From Mycobacterium sp. E1214 (GTDB lineage: Bacteria > Actinomycetota > Actinomycetes > Mycobacteriales > Mycobacteriaceae), in NCBI RefSeq assembly GCF_001666755.1, contig NZ_LZJC01000061.1, positions 1-37,803 of the forward strand: 37,803 bases of DNA. Direction: 5' to 3'. Below the pieces are notes generated by a model, which had not been told where the DNA came from, ran no database searches, and was given only the letters and a program-made list of their open reading frames with translations. Position numbers and translations under genes: made by a program. Positions 34,223 through 37,803 of this stretch are shown here, in pieces (positions within the stretch are counted from its first letter, which is position 1; each line of letters begins with the position of its first letter).

Positions 34223-35713
34223 GTGAATCAGCAAGCGCCCGTGACCGAGTTGACCGAGGTGCGGTGGTCGTCTGCCGCCCCCGACGACCGTTTCGCGGTG
34301 GAGAACCCCGCCACTGGCGAGGTGGTCGCGGTCGTCCAAGGGTCCGGGCCCGAGGAGGTGGACCGGGCCGTGCGCACGGCCCACGCGGCGCACCTGACCT
34401 GGAAGCAGCGTCCGGCCCGCGAGCGCGGTCGCTATCTCCGTCGGGTAGCCGAGGTGCTGCGCGAGCATGCGGACGAGATCGCGGCGCTCGAGTCGCGCGA
34501 GATGGGCAAGCCGGTCAGCCAGGCGCGCAACTTCGACGTCGAGGCCGCGATCGGCATCTTCGAGTACTTCGGCGGGGTGGTTGAGGCGTTGCCCAGCCAG
34601 GCGCGCGATTACGGTCCCGTGTTTGACCTGACGACGTTGGAGCCCTTCGGGGTGATCGCCGGGATCGTCCCGTTCAACTGGCCACCCATCCACACCGCGG
34701 GCAAAATCGCCCCGGCGTTGGCGGTGGGCAACGCCGTCGTGCTCAAACCCCCGGAGCAGACGCCCTCGGTGGTGCTGCGCATGGTCGACCTCATCGCGTC
34801 GGCGCTGCCCGACGACGTGGTGCACGTGGTGCCGGGCGCCGGGTCGGTGGGCGCCGCGCTGGCCGGACATCGGTTGGTGGGCAAGGTGTCGTTCACCGGT
34901 TCGCCGGTGACGGGTTCGGCGGTGCTGCACAGCGTGGCCGACAACCTGACGCCGACGCTGATGGAGTTGGGCGGGAAGAATCCGTTGGTGGTGTTCGATG
35001 ACGCCAGCCTGCCGGAAGCCCTGCTGGCCGCCGTTGACGGCGGCTTTTTCAACCAGGGCGAAGCCTGCACCGCGGCGTCGCGAATCCTGGTGCACGACAG
35101 GGTCTTCGACGAGTTCACCGACAAACTGTGCGCCGCGGTGCGCCGGCTGCGCGTGGGCGACGGCGCCGATCCCGCCACCGACGTCGGGCCACTGGTGACA
35201 CCGGCGCAGCAGCAGCGCGTGTTGTCCTATCTGGACATCGGCGTCAAGGAGGGCGCGCGCATCGCGGCCCAGGCGCCGATGCCCAGCGACCCCCGGCTGG
35301 CGAGCGGCTGCTTCGTGCCGCCGACGGTGCTCACCGGGGTGACGCCGACCATGCGGGTGGCCACCGAGGAGATCTTCGGGCCGGTGGTGTCGCTGATCCG
35401 CTTCACCGATGACGACGAGGCGGTGCGGATCGCCAACGGCACCCCCTACGGTTTGGTCGCGGCGGTGTTCAGTCAGGACATCGAGCGGGCGCTGCGGGTC
35501 AGCCGCCAGATCCGCGCCGGGGCGGTGCTGGTCAACAACTATGTCCGGATTTCCATCGGGACGGGGTTCGGCGGCGTCGGGCACAGCGGCGTCGGCCGGG
35601 AACACGCGCAGGAGACGCTCGCGGAATACGGGTACACCAAGACGATTCGGCTGGCCACGCGCCGCGAGGAGCTGCCGTATTGGCCCGCGGCCGCCCGCGT
35701 GCTGCAGGACTGA
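34223..35713 (+). CDS. NAD(P)+-dependent aldehyde dehydrogenase
   Basis: A 496-aa ALDH-superfamily enzyme oxidising an aldehyde to the acid. Catalytic set: nucleophile C282 in GEACTAASR, general base E248 in MELGGKNP, N152 in PFNWP and cofactor K175 in LKPPEQ. The Rossmann loop FTGSPVTGSAV near 224 and the C-terminal GVGHSGVGREH segment are standard. GTG start at 34223 has GGATGG about 9 nt upstream; a start further upstream would run into the intergenic region. Followed 17 bp later by a decarboxylase-like amidohydrolase, so the pair is probably one operon acting on an aromatic or branched aldehyde. That substrate class is inferred from the neighbour. Confidence 0.92.
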   Translation: MNQQAPVTELTEVRWSSAAPDDRFAVENPATGEVVAVVQGSGPEEVDRAVRTAHAAHLTWKQRPARERGRYLRRVAEVLREHADEIAALESREMGKPVSQARNFDVEAAIGIFEYFGGVVEALPSQARDYGPVFDLTTLEPFGVIAGIVPFNWPPIHTAGKIAPALAVGNAVVLKPPEQTPSVVLRMVDLIASALPDDVVHVVPGAGSVGAALAGHRLVGKVSFTGSPVTGSAVLHSVADNLTPTLMELGGKNPLVVFDDASLPEALLAAVDGGFFNQGEACTAASRILVHDRVFDEFTDKLCAAVRRLRVGDGADPATDVGPLVTPAQQQRVLSYLDIGVKEGARIAAQAPMPSDPRLASGCFVPPTVLTGVTPTMRVATEEIFGPVVSLIRFTDDDEAVRIANGTPYGLVAAVFSQDIERALRVSRQIRAGAVLVNNYVRISIGTGFGGVGHSGVGREHAQETLAEYGYTKTIRLATRREELPYWPAAARVLQD

Positions 35714-35730
35714 CGAGAAAAGGACAGCCG

Positions 35731-36687
35731 ATGCGGACCATCGCCCTCGAAGAGCACTACGCCACGGAGAGCTTCCTGAACGGGCCGGGCGCGTGGCTGT
35801 CGTCGCGCGCGGGAATCGTCGAGCCGATCGCCGACCTGGGCGACGGGCGGATCGCGGCGATGGACGACGGCGGCATTGATATGGCCGTCTTGTCGCTCGC
35901 CGCGCCCGGCGTCGAGCAGCTCGACGCGACCGAGGCCGTCGGCCTGGCCTGCGCCTGCAACGACGAGCTCGCCGCGGCGATCGGCCGCCACCCCGACCGG
36001 CTGGCCGGCTTCGCCGCGTTGCCCGTCAGCGCGCCGGACGAGGCGGCCGCGGAGTTGCGGCGCGCGGTGCGCGAGCTCGGCTTCCTCGGCGCGATGATCA
36101 ACGGGCACAGCCAGGGTCGTTACCTCGACGACCCGTTCTTCGACCCCATCTTCGCTCAGGTCGCCGAGCTGAACGTCCCCATCTACCTGCACCCGACGGT
36201 GCCGCCGGCGGGCGTCATCGAGTCCAGTTATGCCGGCTTCGCGCCGGAGGTCAGTTTCGCGTTGGCGACGGTGGGCTGGGGCTGGCACATCAACACCGCC
36301 ACCCACGCGCTGCGGATCATCCTGGGCGGCGTGTTCGACCGCTACCCCTCGCTGCAGATCGTGATCGGTCACATGGGCGAGGCGACGTCGTTCATGTTGC
36401 CGCGGTTCGACGCCACCCTCAAACCTGAACTGACCGGGCTGCGCAAGCCCGTGAGCTCGTATCTCCGCGAAAACTTCCACTACACCTTCGCCAACTTCAA
36501 CGACGCCGCGACGTTCGCGAACCTGGTGGCCCAGGTCGGGATCGGCCGGGTGTGTTTCTCGGCGGACTATCCGTTCGGGTCGATGGGGGCCTCGCGGGAG
36601 TTCCTCGACGGATTGCCGCTGAGCCGCGACGACCGCGCGCGTATCAGCCACCGCAACGCCGAACAACTCCTCGGCCTTCGCTGCTGA
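35731..36687 (+). CDS. Metal-dependent amidohydrolase, dihydroxybenzoate-decarboxylase-like
   Basis: A 318-aa TIM-barrel protein of the amidohydrolase-2 (ACMSD-related) group. The N-terminal metal motif is E7-E-H9 (IALEEHY), as in gamma-resorcylate and 2,3-dihydroxybenzoate decarboxylases, which begin with a similar ALEEHF. H154 (YLHPTVPP), H214 (IGHMGE) and D279 (FSADYPF) complete the expected zinc or manganese site and active-site base. These enzymes perform non-oxidative decarboxylation of hydroxybenzoates rather than hydrolysis. ATG at 35731 with AGGA 6 nt upstream. Downstream of an aldehyde dehydrogenase, so a route aldehyde to acid to decarboxylated phenol is conceivable. The exact substrate cannot be read. 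Confidence 0.85.
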   Translation: MRTIALEEHYATESFLNGPGAWLSSRAGIVEPIADLGDGRIAAMDDGGIDMAVLSLAAPGVEQLDATEAVGLACACNDELAAAIGRHPDRLAGFAALPVSAPDEAAAELRRAVRELGFLGAMINGHSQGRYLDDPFFDPIFAQVAELNVPIYLHPTVPPAGVIESSYAGFAPEVSFALATVGWGWHINTATHALRIILGGVFDRYPSLQIVIGHMGEATSFMLPRFDATLKPELTGLRKPVSSYLRENFHYTFANFNDAATFANLVAQVGIGRVCFSADYPFGSMGASREFLDGLPLSRDDRARISHRNAEQLLGLRC

Positions 36688-36792
36688 AATACGTTGCCCC
36701 GCAGGGTTTTCGGGCAGTAGCACGCGCGCCGAGGCGCCGCACTGGGTATCTTCTCTTCCACCGAAGACATCACCGACGTTGGGGGGGAATCC

Positions 36793-37539
36793 ATGGGGCA
36801 ACTCGACGGCAAGACAGCCTTGGTCACCGGGGCGACATCGGGCATCGGGCTGGCGACGGCGCGGGCCATAGCGGCGGAAGGCGCGCATGTCTTCGTCACC
36901 GGCCGCAGCCAACAGGGCGTCGACGAGGCGGCCGATTCCATCGGCGACGCGGCCACCGGGGTGCGCAGCGACATCACCGACCAGGGTGACCTCGACGCGC
37001 TGTTCGAGGCGATTCAGACCCGCGGCGCCGGTCTCGACGTGCTGTTCGCCAACGCCGGCGGCGGTGAGTTCGCGGCCCTCGGGGCGATCACCCGCGAGCA
37101 CCTGGCGGAAACGTTCGACCGCAACGTCGGGGGCACCGTTTTCACGGTGCAGACCATGCTGCCGCTGCTCAATTCCGGGGCCTCGATCGTGTTGGCCGGA
37201 TCGACCGCCGCCTACAACGGCACGCCGAGCTTCAGCGCCTACGCCGCGTCCAAAGCCGCAATCCGGTCCCTCGGCCGCACCTGGGCCGCGAAATTGGTGG
37301 ATCGCGGCATCCGGGTGAACACGCTGGTGCCCGGGCCCGTCGCGACACCCGGGTTGGCCGAGCTCGCGCCGCCCGAGCAGCGGCAGGCCTTGCTGGACGC
37401 CCAGGCGGCCAGCGTGCCGATGAAGCGGATCGGCCGTCCCGAGGAGATCGCGGCCGCCGTCGTCTTCCTCGCATCCGACGCCAGCAGCTTCATGACCGGC
37501 ACCGAGCTCTTCGTCGACGGCGGCGCCGAGCAGCTCTAG
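36793..37539 (+). CDS. Short-chain dehydrogenase/reductase
   Basis: A 248-aa classical SDR. Cofactor loop G13-A-T-S-G-I-G19; NAGG at 87-90; N111, S137, Y150 and K154 form the catalytic tetrad; VNTLVPGPVATPG near 175 and the C-terminal SFMTGTELFVDGG complete the fold. VTGRS at 35-39 (Arg after the second strand) suggests NADP(H). ATG at 36793 follows a GGGGGG stretch. A 105-bp gap separates it from the amidohydrolase gene and includes TATCTT near 36747, so it may have its own promoter or be the third gene of the operon. Substrate unknown. Confidence 0.88.
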   Translation: MGQLDGKTALVTGATSGIGLATARAIAAEGAHVFVTGRSQQGVDEAADSIGDAATGVRSDITDQGDLDALFEAIQTRGAGLDVLFANAGGGEFAALGAITREHLAETFDRNVGGTVFTVQTMLPLLNSGASIVLAGSTAAYNGTPSFSAYAASKAAIRSLGRTWAAKLVDRGIRVNTLVPGPVATPGLAELAPPEQRQALLDAQAASVPMKRIGRPEEIAAAVVFLASDASSFMTGTELFVDGGAEQL

Positions 37540-37673
37540 CCGCCACGGCGGCGGCGATCACGGCGCGGTAAAGCTTCGCCATCGGCGCCGTATCGATCGG
37601 CCCACGCCTGCAGCGCCTTTCGCGACTTCCTGCGTAACCTGAGTCCGCTATTGGAACGTCTCGGGAGCGGCGC
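37540..37673. other. Short intergenic region without recognised gene
   Basis: 134 bp between the SDR and the truncated last gene. A possible -10-like TATTGG lies near 37650 and a GGGAG ribosome-like stretch near 37664. No repeat or RNA structure stands out. Confidence 0.4.
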
Positions 37674-37803
37674 GTGCGGGAATCGGAGAAAATGTTGCGG
37701 GGCCTGGCTGGCGGTTCGCTGCTACTCGCCGCCCTGCTGACGTTCACCCTGCGGGTCGGACGCCCGGTCGGGCCCATGCTGGCGCAGACGGCCACCAGCG
37801 TCG
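37674..37803 (+). CDS. N-terminus of an exported or membrane protein, cut by the window end
   Basis: An open frame from GTG 37674 (alternative ATG 37692) runs off the window. It begins with a short basic segment and one hydrophobic stretch ([19 protein letters not shown]), like a signal peptide or signal anchor, followed by [15 protein letters not shown] lies about 7 nt before the GTG and GGAG 3 nt before the ATG. Only 43 codons are visible, so neither family nor reality of the gene is certain. Confidence 0.4.
   Translation, partial: MRESEKMLRGLAGGSLLLAALLTFTLRVGRPVGPMLAQTATSV

Noticed and set aside
37540..37795. Minus-strand frame at the window end as a gene
   Set aside because: Product is Arg/Ala-rich with low complexity, and the plus-strand frame with a hydrophobic segment explains the region better.

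Overview
The window is high-GC DNA from a mycobacterium, most likely a slow-growing non-tuberculous species. The proteins are close to the H37Rv products I remember (PurA 432 aa, ClpB 848 aa, PyrE 179 aa, HspR, DnaK, MetZ). The heat-shock genes carry HspR-type HAIR operators, and several promoters have the mycobacterial leaderless layout. Species cannot be fixed from the sequence alone. Locus names such as Rv0357c are ortholog assignments from memory of M. tuberculosis H37Rv.

Layout. 1-4139: 3' part of a type II NADH dehydrogenase gene, convergent with a rhodanese-metZ operon that has a structured leader and a possible 24-aa small ORF, then purT. 4169-6108: thioesterase-fold protein and purA. 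6245-8618: unknown protein, M50 protease and a CzcD/ZitA-type zinc exporter with an SmtB-like operator. 8646-10750: DUF3151 protein, membrane protein and DedA protein. 10709-16699, all minus strand: SDR, pyrE, lipoprotein, SpoU methyltransferase, GH76 glycosidase and acetoacetyl-CoA synthetase. 16755-20273: membrane protein and clpB. 20399-23490: DUF3060 membrane protein, flavohemoglobin-like protein and aldose epimerase. 23589-28756: an accessory-looking stretch with a 1056-aa cyclase/STAND ATPase/TPR protein facing a DUF2236 oxygenase-DUF5995 pair. 28847-32975: the dnaK-grpE-dnaJ-hspR operon on the minus strand. 33106-37539: LysR regulator divergent from aldehyde dehydrogenase, a metal-dependent decarboxylase-like amidohydrolase, and an SDR. 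37674-end: start of a truncated membrane or exported protein. No gene-free stretch exceeds 300 bp. I saw no rRNA, tRNA, CRISPR array, insertion sequence or PE/PPE gene.

How it works together. The two main chaperone units, the DnaK machine and ClpB, are 8.6 kb apart and both carry HspR operators. HspR is encoded last in the dnaK operon, so the circuit is closed within the window. ClpB additionally has a SigH-type promoter overlapping its operator. Purine, pyrimidine and methionine biosynthesis genes (purA, purT, pyrE, metZ) form the housekeeping core. Compared with H37Rv, the block from the Rv0356c homolog to the Rv0385 homolog is inverted relative to its flanks, and the accessory stretch sits at the right-hand junction.

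The most notable unexplained signals are: a 15-bp perfect inverted repeat linking the end of clpB to the start codon of the next gene; a perfect 15-bp hairpin inside grpE; the operator overlapping the -10 box of an apparently leaderless zinc exporter mRNA; the small ORF whose stop overlaps the rhodanese start; and the uncharacterised cyclase-ATPase / DUF2236-DUF5995 group next to the heat-shock operon.
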